In this document: positions 45,101 to 54,783 of the stretch, in pieces
Numbering within the stretch: position 1 is the stretch's first letter
How the letters are laid out: each line of letters opens with the position of its first letter
Assembly: GCF_036178145.1 (NCBI RefSeq)
Contig: NZ_CP108067.1
Location: forward strand, 9,501,001 to 9,565,000
Source of the DNA: Streptomyces sp. NBC_00273
GTDB taxonomy: Bacteria; Actinomycetota; Actinomycetes; Streptomycetales; Streptomycetaceae
Length of the DNA: 64,000 nt
Reading direction: 5' to 3'
The notes under the pieces: generated by a model
What the model was told of the DNA's origin: nothing
Seen by the model: only the letters and a program-made list of their open reading frames with translations
The model's database searches: none
Program-made: the position numbers and the translations under genes

Positions 45101-45985
45101 GAGGTCCTAACAAAGGCGTTGGACGTGGCGGTGGGTGATGAGGCAGGTGGCGAGGCCGAGGAAGGCCTCGTGGATGTCGTCGCGTCGTTCCCATCGGATC
45201 CGTAGCCGGCGGAAGCCGTGAAGCCAGGCGATGGTCCGTTCCACGACCCACCGGTAGACGCCGAGGCCGGAGCCGTGTGGGACTCCGCGGCGGGCAATCA
45301 CGGGTTTGACGCCGAGCGCCCAGACCAGGCGGCGGTACTTGTCGTGGTCGTAGCCACGGTCGGCCAGAACACTGTCCGGGCGTCTGCGAGGCCGGCCGAC
45401 GAGGCCGGCGACCGACGGGATCTTGTTCAGCAGCGGCATCAGCTGAGTGACGTCGTTGCGGTTCCCGCCCGTCAGCGAGACAGCCAGCGGGATGCCCTGC
45501 CCGTCAACGATCAGGTGGTGCTTGCTACCCGGCCGAGCGCGGTCGACCGGGCTGGGACCGCTTTTGGGCCCCGCCGAGCGGCCCTGACATGGGAGGAGTC
45601 GATCACCGCCCGCGACCAGTCCAGCTTCCTTGCGACCCGCAGCTTCTTCAACAGCACCAGGTGCAGTTGGTCCCACACACCTGCCTCGTTCCACGCGGCC
45701 AGACGCCGCCAGCAGGTCATCCCGGAACCGAACCCTAGCTCCTGCGGCAGGTACTCCCACTGGATCCCGGTATGCAGCACGAACAGGATCCCGCAGAGTA
45801 CCTGCCGGTCCGGCACCCGCGGACGGCCCTCCACCCGCTTCGGCGCCGGATCCGGAAGCAACGGCTCGACGAGCGACCACAATTCATCCGACACGATCCA
45901 CGGCCGTGACTGGCGTTTCCCCACGACCAGACCAACGACCACCCGAACCGAAAGTCACATGATCAACAACTTCTGTTAGGGCCTC
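45101..45985 (-). mobile_element. IS5-family element, 885 bp, copy 2 (minus orientation)
   Basis: An inverted, nearly identical copy of 41697-42581. It is flanked by TTA on both sides (45098-45100 and 45986-45988), different from the TAA at copy 1. Each copy therefore appears to have inserted separately. Confidence 0.9.
45107..45942 (-). CDS. IS5-family transposase (copy 2), made by frameshifting
   Basis: Same two-frame organisation and slip site as copy 1. Differences noticed by eye include Ala to Val in the DRQxLCG segment, with one silent or missense change near the GLGF segment and one near the DRGYD segment. All DDE residues are kept, so it is probably active. Confidence 0.88.
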
Positions 45986-46220
45986 TTAGTGTGCCTTGGG
46001 TCTCCCGAAATCGCTTTGCCCGGTGGGTGGTGCGGTGGTCGGCACGGTGATTGGTCCGACGGTCGGTCCGGGAGTTGGTCCTGCGGTCGGTTCGGTGGGC
46101 CGTTGGTCGCCTGGGGGCGCCGGGCGTACGGTGTCGCTCCCCGCTTATCGGACCACGTAGATCATATTGTTTGCTGTTCGGGCGGCTTCCGCTCGAACGT
46201 ACGAGACGGGGAGTTCTACC

Positions 46221-46952
46221 ATGCGCATCCACCGGAGCCGTGCTGCGGCCCTTACCACCGCCGTCGGGTTCGTCCTTGCACTGACCGGCTGCGGGGGCGG
46301 CGGCACGGACGGGGCGCTCAAGGCGCCAGCGGCCGGCACGGGCACGTCGGCGGCTTCCGGCACCCCGGCCGCTTCCGGTACGGCGTCGGCGTCGGCGACT
46401 CCGACGGCGGCCGGTCCGAGCGGCACCGGCGATCCGGCGGGCGCCGCCGGCCCGACGCCGACGGGCCCCGACGGCAAGGGGAAGGCGACGTACGGCGCCG
46501 ACGCGACCACCGAGGATGCCTACGCCTACACCCACCCGTGTTCCGCCAGGAACCTCACCGTCAAGGTCACCTCGGCGCAGGGCTTCCCGGCGACCGTCCG
46601 GGTCGTCACGGTGACCAACAACGGTTCCACCACGTGCGGACTCGACTTCCACCCCGCCGTCGGCTTCAGTGCCAAAGGATCCGCCCTCGGCATCCAGGCC
46701 ACGCCGCCCGAGGGTCTGGGCGGCGCGCCGGCGCACCCGGTGCGGCCCGGGGCGACCACGTACGCGGCGGTGGACCTCAACCCCTCGGGCGGCGGCGGTC
46801 CCGTGGCCGACGAGATCAACATCCTGGCCGACCCGAGCCACATGCCGAACGCCGACGGCGTCAGCCTGCCGCTCGCCACCACGGGTACCGTCGCCAAGCC
46901 GAGGGTCGGGCTCTACCACTTCACCGCGCGCGACTCGTTCGACACCCTCTGA
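46221..46952 (+). CDS. DUF4232-like lipoprotein
   Basis: A 243-residue exported lipoprotein. The ATG at 46221 follows GGGGAG. The signal AAALTTAVGFVLALTGC ends in a lipobox, then a long Ala/Gly/Thr/Ser/Pro linker runs to about residue 105. The mature domain begins CSARNLTVKV and includes VVTVTNNGSTTCGLDFHPAV, the pattern of the DUF4232 beta-sandwich with a Cys pair. It is common and usually multicopy in Streptomyces, function unknown. Its upstream region is cut short by IS copy 2, 230 bp away. Confidence 0.8.
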   Translation: MRIHRSRAAALTTAVGFVLALTGCGGGGTDGALKAPAAGTGTSAASGTPAASGTASASATPTAAGPSGTGDPAGAAGPTPTGPDGKGKATYGADATTEDAYAYTHPCSARNLTVKVTSAQGFPATVRVVTVTNNGSTTCGLDFHPAVGFSAKGSALGIQATPPEGLGGAPAHPVRPGATTYAAVDLNPSGGGGPVADEINILADPSHMPNADGVSLPLATTGTVAKPRVGLYHFTARDSFDTL

Positions 46953-47144
46953 CCGGGCGCGGCGCGGCTGCCCCGCAGTTGGTGGGCGATGGCCTGCCCA
47001 GCCCGGCACAGAAGCAGCAGCCGCCGCCCCATTTGAGAGTGCGGCCACCCCTGCTGAGGACGAGAACGCGTTCAACGACTGCGCCGTGTGATCGAGGTGG
47101 GCACATCCATGCACATTGGACGACGCCGCCCGCAATCCGGCTGA

Positions 47145-47366
47145 TCAGCCGGATGCAGCGGACAGCACCACGTCCACGAGCCTGTCCGCCGCATCCGGCC
47201 GCCCGTACGTCCGGGCCCGCTCCGCCATCGCCGTCCGCCGGGCGGGGTCGGTCAGGAGCGGGCCCACCGCACTCTGCAGAGCCGGGCCGGTGACCTCACC
47301 GAGCAGGGCCGGTGCCGCCCCTGCATCGGCACGCGCCCGGCCCGAAGCCGAGGCGCCGATCGTCAT
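47145..47366 (-). pseudogene. C-terminal scrap of a MurG-like (GT-B) glycosyltransferase
   Basis: The last 45 codons read ALQSAVGPLLTDPARRTAMA, then ERARTYGRPDAADRLVDVVL, the usual tail of GT-B enzymes of the MurG or UDP-GlcNAc transferase type. The sugar-nucleotide binding loop and N-terminal domain are gone. No intact gene lies between 47367 and 47629. Confidence 0.6.
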
Positions 47367-47629
47367 GTTCGTGCCTTGGTCACCCTCCCCTTGATTCTCA
47401 CGATGCCCAACGTCCCGGCGGGCGATACCGTTCGCCATCAGCGGCCGGTGCGGCGGTTCGGCGCGACCGCCATGTGGTCGCGGGGAGGAACTGGTCGACT
47501 TAACGGCGCGACTACCTGGCCAGAACACCCCGCGACCGCACCCGCTTCTGGCCGCCCGCGGTGGCGGCCGTGGCGGGGTGCGGCCATGGTGCAGCCGTCG
47601 CTCCCGAGGGGGCAAGGGCAGGGCACCCA

Positions 47630-49891
47630 TCAGCCCGTCAGGGACGTCCACATGGTCAGGGGTCGGTCCTCGACCGTGATCTGGTCCTCGTGGCCGTGGC
47701 CGTCGCGGATCACGATGATCCGGTACTGGTCCTGGTGGAACACCCAGAACAGACTCATGCCGTTGATCCGCTGCATGTCCGGGACCGCGAGGAATTCGTC
47801 GACCCTTGTGATCCCGGTCAGTGATCGCCATAGGTCGAGCCCTCGGTCGCCGCGCTCGAGGGCGTCCTGGTGCAACCTGCCGTCGGCGATCGAGATGAGC
47901 CGGTAGACCTGACGACCCATGATGGTGTGGAAGACCCAGTAGTGGCTCTTGCCGTTCACCCGCTGCATGTCGGGCACCGGCAGGAAGGCGTCCACCCTTT
48001 CGATGCCGCTGAACGAGGCCCAAGCGGAGAGGGAACGGTCCGGCAGGTCGGTCCCGGCCCCCTGCTCGGGAGGGAGCCCGGACTCGGCGCCGTCGGCGAT
48101 CCAGATCCGCCGGTAGACCTGCCGGCCCTCGACGGTGTGGAACAGCCAGAACCGGCTGCGGCCATTGATCCGCTGTTCGTCCGGGACGGGCAGGACCGCG
48201 TCGACCTTCGTCACTCCGAGGTAGCACGGCCACATGGTCAGCGGCCGGTCGGGGCGCTCGATGACGTCCGTGTGCTCGTCCCCGTCGGCGATAGAGACGG
48301 TTCGGCAGACGGCGCCGTCGCTGCCCGCCCCATACGCCCAGTACCAGCTCTTGCCCTTGTCCCGTTGCATGTCGGGGATGGGCAGGAAGGCGTCGGTCGG
48401 CCGGACTACGGTGGGCGGCTTGTCGGTGAGCCGACCGTCACCGAGCAGCCGTAGCAGGGTCAGCGAGGGAGCGAAGGCGTAGACGGACCCCTCGGTGAAG
48501 ACGAACTGGCTCAGGCTCAGCTGCGTGGTCTTGCCGGGGGTCTCGTAACTGAGCTTGCCGGCGGCGCCGACCATTCCGTCGGGGCCGGGCTTGTTGGTCC
48601 GGTTGGGTGGGAAGTCCGGGCTGTCGATCCATGCCTTCTGGATGAACTCGAACTGCTGCACAAGGTCCGACTGGTAGCAGACGAAGAGCAGGCCGCGCTT
48701 CTCGTCGGGCCCTCCGGGGCCCTCCGAGGCGGGGTCGAAGGGCGCGCCGTACGGGGCGCCGCGTCGGATGATCCGGCGGCGGTCCATCACCGGATTCTCG
48801 TCGAACGGCGGATCACCGGGCTTCTCCTGCAGGCCGTCCCGGGGGTTGGTCTTGCGCAGGTGCGAGAAGAGCGGGGTGATGAAGCCCTCGGGGTCGTTGC
48901 GGTAGCCGAAGTCGTTGTCCTCCCCGGCCAGCGCGCTGGAGGGCCGGTCGGCATTCGGGCACGTGGCGACGGGGGTGCCGGACCGCCACCGGCCGACGAG
49001 GCGGGCGGCCAGCCACTCCGTGGTGGCCTCGGGCGGCACCACCTTGGCCTGCTTGAGCGCCTTCAGCTGCCCGGCGACCTGGAACCAGAAGCCGGGGACG
49101 TCCTGGCCGAGCCGGCGCACCACCTGGAAGCTGCCGTTGTCAGCCCAGTCGGGCGTCTCGTGCGGCACGCCGCCGACCCGGTCGTGCCCGACGACGAACT
49201 CGCCGGGCGGGATCAGCCGAGTGCCGTGATGGCCCTTGACGTACTCGGGCTTGACGGGGTCCGGCTCGTCGAAGCCGATGACACCGGGCTCGCTGACGCC
49301 GTCCTTGAAGCCGAAGTGCTCCTTCCCCCTCCGGCTGCCGGACAGGGTGGCGGCGTCCTGCTGGAACACGATCACGATCTTGGCCGCGGCGCACGCCTCG
49401 CGCTGCTGTCTGACCGTCGCCTGGAGGTCCTGGACGGTGTCCGAGGCGACGGTGAGCACGGCGTGGACGACCTGGCCCTTGCCGTTGCCGAAGAGCCACA
49501 TCTCCGGCGAGCTGTCGCCGGTGTCTCCGAGTGCCCGCTTGTCCGAGCCCTGCTTGAAGGCCTCCAGACCGCTGCCGGGCTTGACGGAGGGCAGCGGGTC
49601 CTTTCCGGTCAGCTCATGCAGGCCCGCGCAGGTGAAACTGACGTTGATCCAGGTGGCCTTCAGCGCCTTCGGGTCGTCGCCGGCCGAGGCCTTCCTGGCC
49701 TTGCTGAAGGCGGCATTGAAGGTCGCCACCTGCCTCGTCGTGGAAATCTGCGGTTCCAGCGCCTTGACCCAGGTGCGCGCCCGCGCTGCATCCTCGAACT
49801 TGAGGAACAGCAGGGTCATCTGGTCCTTCTTGAAGCCGGCGATCACATCGCCCTGGATGTCGTCGCTCTCACGCAGCTTGAGATCGTCCAC
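47630..49891 (-). CDS. DyP-type heme peroxidase fused to four C-terminal propeller-like repeats
   Basis: A 753-residue protein. Residues 1-490 are a DyP peroxidase: FGFKDGVSEPG (residues about 195-205) holds the distal catalytic Asp, and HLRKTNPRDG with RRGAPYGAP follows toward the heme pocket. From about 495 to 753 there are four imperfect repeats (near 497, 563, 633 and 698), each with VDAFLPVPDMQR, NGKSxYWVFH and YRxISIADG. This looks like a hemopexin-type or other small beta-propeller. DyPs oxidise dyes, lignin and other bulky substrates with peroxide. There is no signal peptide. The GTG at 49891 follows AGGGAGAG. The fusion is unusual. Confidence 0.87.
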   Translation of the reverse strand: MDDLKLRESDDIQGDVIAGFKKDQMTLLFLKFEDAARARTWVKALEPQISTTRQVATFNAAFSKARKASAGDDPKALKATWINVSFTCAGLHELTGKDPLPSVKPGSGLEAFKQGSDKRALGDTGDSSPEMWLFGNGKGQVVHAVLTVASDTVQDLQATVRQQREACAAAKIVIVFQQDAATLSGSRRGKEHFGFKDGVSEPGVIGFDEPDPVKPEYVKGHHGTRLIPPGEFVVGHDRVGGVPHETPDWADNGSFQVVRRLGQDVPGFWFQVAGQLKALKQAKVVPPEATTEWLAARLVGRWRSGTPVATCPNADRPSSALAGEDNDFGYRNDPEGFITPLFSHLRKTNPRDGLQEKPGDPPFDENPVMDRRRIIRRGAPYGAPFDPASEGPGGPDEKRGLLFVCYQSDLVQQFEFIQKAWIDSPDFPPNRTNKPGPDGMVGAAGKLSYETPGKTTQLSLSQFVFTEGSVYAFAPSLTLLRLLGDGRLTDKPPTVVRPTDAFLPIPDMQRDKGKSWYWAYGAGSDGAVCRTVSIADGDEHTDVIERPDRPLTMWPCYLGVTKVDAVLPVPDEQRINGRSRFWLFHTVEGRQVYRRIWIADGAESGLPPEQGAGTDLPDRSLSAWASFSGIERVDAFLPVPDMQRVNGKSHYWVFHTIMGRQVYRLISIADGRLHQDALERGDRGLDLWRSLTGITRVDEFLAVPDMQRINGMSLFWVFHQDQYRIIVIRDGHGHEDQITVEDRPLTMWTSLTG

Positions 49892-50226
49892 GATGCTCTC
49901 CCTAGAAGATCGACACCTCCGCGCCGATGCTGCGCAGAGTAATCAACAACGTATGCGGCACTCCCGCGTCCTCCCACCGACCGACTGGCCGATTGCGCCG
50001 ACCGCCACTCATTTACGCCTCGAATGCGCTGGTAAGAGGCGTGAAGAAACCTTTGGTTTGGTCGGAGTCACCCGCCTGCGCGTCTCGGGTGACAGTCGAC
50101 CGGCGCGCCTCAACATTGAAGATCGTCACTGTGCGTGAACATGTGGCAGTCCTGGTGCAGCCCGTGTCAGCCGATGTGTCCCCCAGCCGGGGCCGCTGCG
50201 CCTTCCTCTCGCCAGCAAGGAGTCCC

Positions 50227-52206
50227 ATGTCCCGCAGCAATCCGCGCCTATCCGCCCGCCGGAGGCTCGCCACGGCGATCTCAGTCTGCGCCGCCACCGC
50301 GATGGCCGTGTCCATGGCCCTGGCGTCGGCAGGCCCCGTACTCGCCCACACCGGTCACGGAGACGAGGGCGATGCCGTCCCGTACGGCCCCGCCTCCCGG
50401 GCGGCGAGCGCACCGGTCACCGTCGACCCGGAGGAGGCTGCGACGCTCGGCAAGGAACACGCCGCGGAGCACGCCCGCACCCGGATGGCCATGGCCGGCG
50501 TCGGCGAGTACCCGCAGACCACCCGTACGGAGCGGCTCAAGGCACTGACCGCCTCCCAGGAGAAGGCCAACGCGTCCTTCGACGCGGCCGAGTTCGGCCG
50601 GTTCCAGGAGTACTTCCAGTCCCCGGACTTCGCGGCCCACGTCGCGCTGCTGCCCACCGGCAAGGTCCTGCTGTTCTCCTTCGAGCGGATCGAGACCAAC
50701 CCGCAGAATGAGCCCGCCCCCACCCAAACCATCGGCAAGGAGAACGCCGGCCGTGCCTGGATCTGGGACCCGGCCAAGGGGACCGGCGCCGGCGCGTTCA
50801 CCGAGAAGAAGCCGCCGGTCATCAACATGCCCGACGGCAGGAACGAACCCCGCCCGGCCCCGTTCTTCTGCGCCGGCCACTCCTACCTGCCCAACGGCAT
50901 GCTCGGCGTCTTCGGCGGCAACCTTGGCGGCAACGGAGGCAGCGGCGCCAAACTGTCCCTGGTCTTCGACCCGTGGGCGGAGGAGTGGTACCTGAACAAG
51001 GACATGTCCGTCGGCCGGTGGTACCCGAGCGTGGTCACCGGCGCCGACGGGCGCCAGGTGATCATGTCCGGTCAGTCGGAGCTCGGCTGGGGCACCCCCA
51101 CCCCCGTCGTCGAGCGCTTCCCCGCCGCGACCCACCAGGTGCCCTTCGAGAAGTCGGTCAAGCCGATCGGCTGGGGAGTGGACCAGCTCAAGACCGAAGC
51201 CCCCTTCAAGTGGGACTATCCGCAGCTGTTCTCGCTGCGCGACGGGAAGATCTACGGACTCGGCCGCTCCGTGGACCAGCAGTGGCTCTTCGACACCGCC
51301 GCCGACACCAAGACCGACCTGCCGGACCGCCCGGACATGAACAAGGGCAAGCCGGGCCCGGACGGCGGGGAGTGGAGGCGCAACTACGGCTCCGCCGTCC
51401 CCCTGCCAGCCGGCTTCAGAGGCCCCGACTCGGTCCTGGTCCTCGGCGGCGACCGCAACGACCCGAACACCTACCGTCTGGCCGGCGGCAAGTGGAACAC
51501 CGAGAAGCCCCGCGCCTTCGGCCGCACCCAGGACGACACCCTGCTCCTGCCGAACGGCAACCTGCTCACCGTCAACGGTGCCTTCGACATCCGCGACTAC
51601 GGCAACGGACCGTACAACCCCAACGCCGATCTGAAGTACCGCCAGGTCGAACTGCGCGACGAGAGCGGCGACTGGAAGCTCGGCCCCGTGCAGCGGCTTC
51701 CGCGCGGCTACCACTCCAACGCCGTGGTCCTCCCGGACGGCCGAGTCATGATCACGGGCGACGAGCTCCAGCAGCTCGCCAACGACCCCGACATCACCGA
51801 CAACAACAACGGCAGCATCGAGATCTTCGAGCCCGCCTACCTCCACCAGGGCAGTCGCCCCTCGCTCGGCCTGATCTTCAACCCCAGCGTCGTCTACAAC
51901 GAGAAGATCACGGTCAGTACGAGCACGCCCAACGACGTCACCCGCGCCGTCCTGCTGGCCCCGACCACCGCCACCCACTCGATCAACACCAGCCAGCGTC
52001 ACCTCGAACTACGTATCAAGAGCCGCAGCGGCAACTTCCTGGAGCTCCAGGCCCCACCGACCGCCGCCGCGGCCCCGCCCGGTCACTACATGCTCTTCCT
52101 CCTCAACGAGGAAGGTGCACCGAGCAAGGCGGGCTGGATCCAGGTCAAGCCCCCGACGACCGCCGCAACGGGTGCCACCGCCACCAAGACGACGCCCGGC
52201 GACTGA
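50227..52206 (+). CDS. secreted galactose-oxidase-like copper radical oxidase (GlxA-like)
   Basis: A 659-residue exported enzyme. The signal has a twin-Arg-like start (SARRRLATAISVCAATAMAV). All radical-copper residues are present: Cys215 in FFCAGHSYLPNG and Tyr266 in GRWYPS (the Tyr-Cys cofactor pair), Tyr495-His496 in GYHSNAVVLPDGRV, and His584 in ATHSINTSQR. A kelch-type propeller is followed by the DUF1929 C-terminal sandwich. It oxidises an alcohol to an aldehyde and makes hydrogen peroxide. In Streptomyces GlxA acts in glycan deposition at the hyphal tip. The ATG follows AAGGAG. It is divergent from the DyP peroxidase. Confidence 0.93.
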   Translation: MSRSNPRLSARRRLATAISVCAATAMAVSMALASAGPVLAHTGHGDEGDAVPYGPASRAASAPVTVDPEEAATLGKEHAAEHARTRMAMAGVGEYPQTTRTERLKALTASQEKANASFDAAEFGRFQEYFQSPDFAAHVALLPTGKVLLFSFERIETNPQNEPAPTQTIGKENAGRAWIWDPAKGTGAGAFTEKKPPVINMPDGRNEPRPAPFFCAGHSYLPNGMLGVFGGNLGGNGGSGAKLSLVFDPWAEEWYLNKDMSVGRWYPSVVTGADGRQVIMSGQSELGWGTPTPVVERFPAATHQVPFEKSVKPIGWGVDQLKTEAPFKWDYPQLFSLRDGKIYGLGRSVDQQWLFDTAADTKTDLPDRPDMNKGKPGPDGGEWRRNYGSAVPLPAGFRGPDSVLVLGGDRNDPNTYRLAGGKWNTEKPRAFGRTQDDTLLLPNGNLLTVNGAFDIRDYGNGPYNPNADLKYRQVELRDESGDWKLGPVQRLPRGYHSNAVVLPDGRVMITGDELQQLANDPDITDNNNGSIEIFEPAYLHQGSRPSLGLIFNPSVVYNEKITVSTSTPNDVTRAVLLAPTTATHSINTSQRHLELRIKSRSGNFLELQAPPTAAAAPPGHYMLFLLNEEGAPSKAGWIQVKPPTTAATGATATKTTPGD

Positions 52207-52227
52207 CACCCGTCGGCGCTTCGGGGC

Positions 52228-52265
52228 GAGCCCCCAGCCTGGTCACGGGACACGGCTGGGGGCTC
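52228..52265 (+). terminator. strong hairpin terminator after the oxidase gene
   Basis: GAGCCCCCAGCC (52228-52239) and GGCTGGGGGCTC (52254-52265) form a perfect 12-bp stem with a 14-base loop, starting 21 bp after the stop. No gene is seen from 52266 to 52583. Confidence 0.75.
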
Positions 52266-52583
52266 AATGCGGATCGTCCGCGCACAGTGGACGTCGTGCG
52301 CCGGGACGCCGACGACGGCGGCCGCGCCCCGAGCGAGCGGCTGCGGGCGGGCTGAGCATGGGGTGGGGCGCCGCTGGAGGGGCGGCGGGGGCGGTGCGGG
52401 AGGCTGGCAGGGGTTGGGGCCTACAAGAAGCCGTCGTCACCCGGCGATAGCAGCAATGAAGTGGCACTTGGCGGGGCGGAGGCGGCGGTGCCAGGTCGGT
52501 TGTCTTCGGCGACGTGGACGGTAAGGATTCCCAATCGTCGTTGTCAAGCAGTCGGAGTGTGGTGCGGGAGGGCGAGCTCGTGG

Positions 52584-53066
52584 TCAGGGACGTGCGCCGT
52601 GGTGGTCCTCTGTGCCAGCTCCGAGAGCTGCTCGGGCATCAGCCAGACGCTCCCTGGACTCGGCTATCCACTCTTCGCCCATGTCCAGCGGCACGGAGAC
52701 AACGATCTGGGTGCTGGGCCCGTCATGGACTTCGACCACGTAGGGGTCGTCGGCAATGAATCGGAGGTAGGCCGTGCGGCCGGATCGGGGCCAGTCCGCC
52801 GTGAACGGCTCGTCGAGGTCGGCCTCCTGCTCGTTCTCCTCGATGGCGTCCAGAAGCCGGCCCCAATCTGAGAGGTCCTCGGAGTCGAACCCGAGATAGA
52901 CGGTTCCGTTCACGAAGCCGCTTGTGACGACGGCTTCCGCGTCGTAGTGCCGGACGCCCAGGCTTTCGAGGGTGGGCTCGATTGAACGCAAACGAACGGT
53001 GACGCCCTGGCCAGGGTCGGCCAGCCGGATCAGTTCAATCGCATCGGACTGTGTGTTCGTGTCCAT
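52584..53066 (-). CDS. DUF5959-family protein
   Basis: A 160-residue soluble protein. The motif order AIELIRLADPGQGVTVRLRS, SGFVNGTVYLGFDSEDLSDW, and VVSVPLDMGEEWIAESRERL matches the actinobacterial DUF5959 group. The ATG at 53066 fits the family start. Function is unknown, often found as single orphan genes on Streptomyces arms. An immunity-like or sensory role is possible but unproven. Confidence 0.75.
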   Translation of the reverse strand: MDTNTQSDAIELIRLADPGQGVTVRLRSIEPTLESLGVRHYDAEAVVTSGFVNGTVYLGFDSEDLSDWGRLLDAIEENEQEADLDEPFTADWPRSGRTAYLRFIADDPYVVEVHDGPSTQIVVSVPLDMGEEWIAESRERLADARAALGAGTEDHHGARP

Positions 53067-53144
53067 GGCCGGGAACCTACGGCAGGCGCTCAGCAACGAC
53101 TACGACGGGTGTGCGTTCCGCGTCCGCTGACAAACACGTGATAG

Positions 53145-54352
53145 TCATGCCGCGGCTGGTTCCGGTTGAGGCGGCTGGGCTGTCCATCGGCGTTGGTCGC
53201 GGATGAGGGCCCACAGAACGTCGAGACGACGGCGGGCGAGCGCGCGAATCGCCTGCTTGTGGCTCTTGCCCTCGGCTCGTTTGCGGTCGTAGAAGGTCTT
53301 CCACGTGGGACAGAAGCGGGCAGTGATCTGGGCCGAGAGATAGAGGACGCGCAGGAGCGTGCGGTGGTAACGGTGTGGCCGGGCGCATGTTGCCTCTGAT
53401 GCGACCGGAGTCCCTTGGGACCGGTGCGAGTCCGGCGACACCAGCAAGGCGGCCCGCGCTGCCGAAAGCGTCCATGTCACCGCCGGTGCAGGCGATGAAC
53501 TCCGCCCCCCAGCAGCGGGCCCATGCCCGGCATGCTGAGTACTACTTCGGCATGGCGGTGCTCTCGGAAACGGACCGCGATCTGCGCGTCGATGCCAGCG
53601 ATCTCTTCGTCCAGAGCGAGCACAGCCCTGGCCAGGGCGTGGACCACGGCAGCGGCAGTTCTCTCCCCGGCCACGGCAGTGTGCTGTGCCTGCGCCGCGG
53701 CGACGGCCGCATCGGCCATGGCTTGGGCGCCACGGACTTTGCGGTTCTGCATCCAAGCCACGAGTCGGGTCGTGCCGACCCGGCGCAGGCCGGCCGCGGT
53801 CTGGTAGCCGGTCAGCAGGATGAGTGCGGCCTTGGAGGCGGCGTAGTTGAAGGTCCGTTCCAGGGCGGGGAAGTACTCCAGGAGCTGGTCTCGCATCCGG
53901 TTGATGGCGCGGGGGTGGTCGGCTGCGAGGTCATAGCGGCGGGCGGTGAGGATCTTCAGGTCTACCGCGATCTCGTTCCACTCCTGCAAGGGCTGCGGGT
54001 CCCGACGCATCCGTGCCTCATCAGCGATGACGTAGGCGTCCTTCGCATCAGTCTTGCCGTCTCCGCGGTAGCCACGGGACGCGTGGTGGACTGTCCTGCC
54101 TGGAATGTAAAGCAGCCGCTGACCATGGCCGGTCAGGAGAGCGATGAGCAGAGCCCCGCCGCCGGCGTTCAGGTCGACGGCCCAGGTCACCGGACTGTCC
54201 TCGGCCAGGGCGAGGACATCGCCTATCAGCTCCAGGAGCTCGGGCTCCTTGTTGGGAACCCGGCGCGAGAGCACCTTCGTTCCCTCCGTGTCGATCGCCG
54301 TGCAGCGATGCGCGGCCTTGCCAGCATCCGTCCCCGCCCAAAGCTCGGGCAC
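53145..54352 (-). pseudogene. IS110-family transposase, frameshifted
   Basis: The first frame (54352-53477) has the DEDD-type N-terminal domain, WAGTDAGKAAHRCTAID and DGKTDAKDAYVIADEARM, then the helical linker and VVLSMPGMGPLL. The C-terminal Tnp_20 domain is split over two more frames (AGRLAGVAGLAPVPRDSGRI and then TLLRVLYLSAQITARFCPTW, FYDRKRAEGKSHKQAIRALA). Two shifts make it inactive. Confidence 0.85.
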
Positions 54353-54783
54353 CCGAGCTTCCCTGGTCGATCGGTTGACTGGTCCCTTCAGACGACCACG
54401 CCGACGTGTCCTTACGAAGCGATTTCTGTTCGCTCATCCCAATGAGTGGCCGTGTCGTCGCGGGGCACTGGGCGGCCAATCAGTCAAAGCCACAACCACG
54501 GCATGAGTGCTGCAAAGCTACACACAGGCCACCGGGTCCCCGATCGTACGAAGGACCGGAATCACCCCGCCAACACGGTAAGGAGCGCTGTAGTTGGCCC
54601 CTGAGCGTTCTAGTTGGCCCGCCTGAGCGATTTGGGTGGCCCTCAGAGAAGTGAGACAAGTCCGGTGGCACGCCGTGTCCGGTCAGGAAGGCAAGGACTG
54701 GACCAACATCCCGGTGCCGCTACGTAGGCTGCGTGACCTGCCACCGCAGACGTCCGGTACCTCGCCGGGGGTGGCTCCTCGTG
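54353..54783. other. no gene; repeats resembling an IS21-type end
   Basis: Between 54592 and 54645 the motif TAGTTGGCCC occurs twice and a related GGTGGCCCT once. Clustered GTTGGCCC motifs are typical of multi-repeat ends of IS21-like elements. No transposase accompanies them. Confidence 0.35.

Noticed and set aside
41697..45985. A true composite transposon that jumped as a unit
   Set aside because: Each IS has its own, different 3-bp duplication, which points to two separate insertions.
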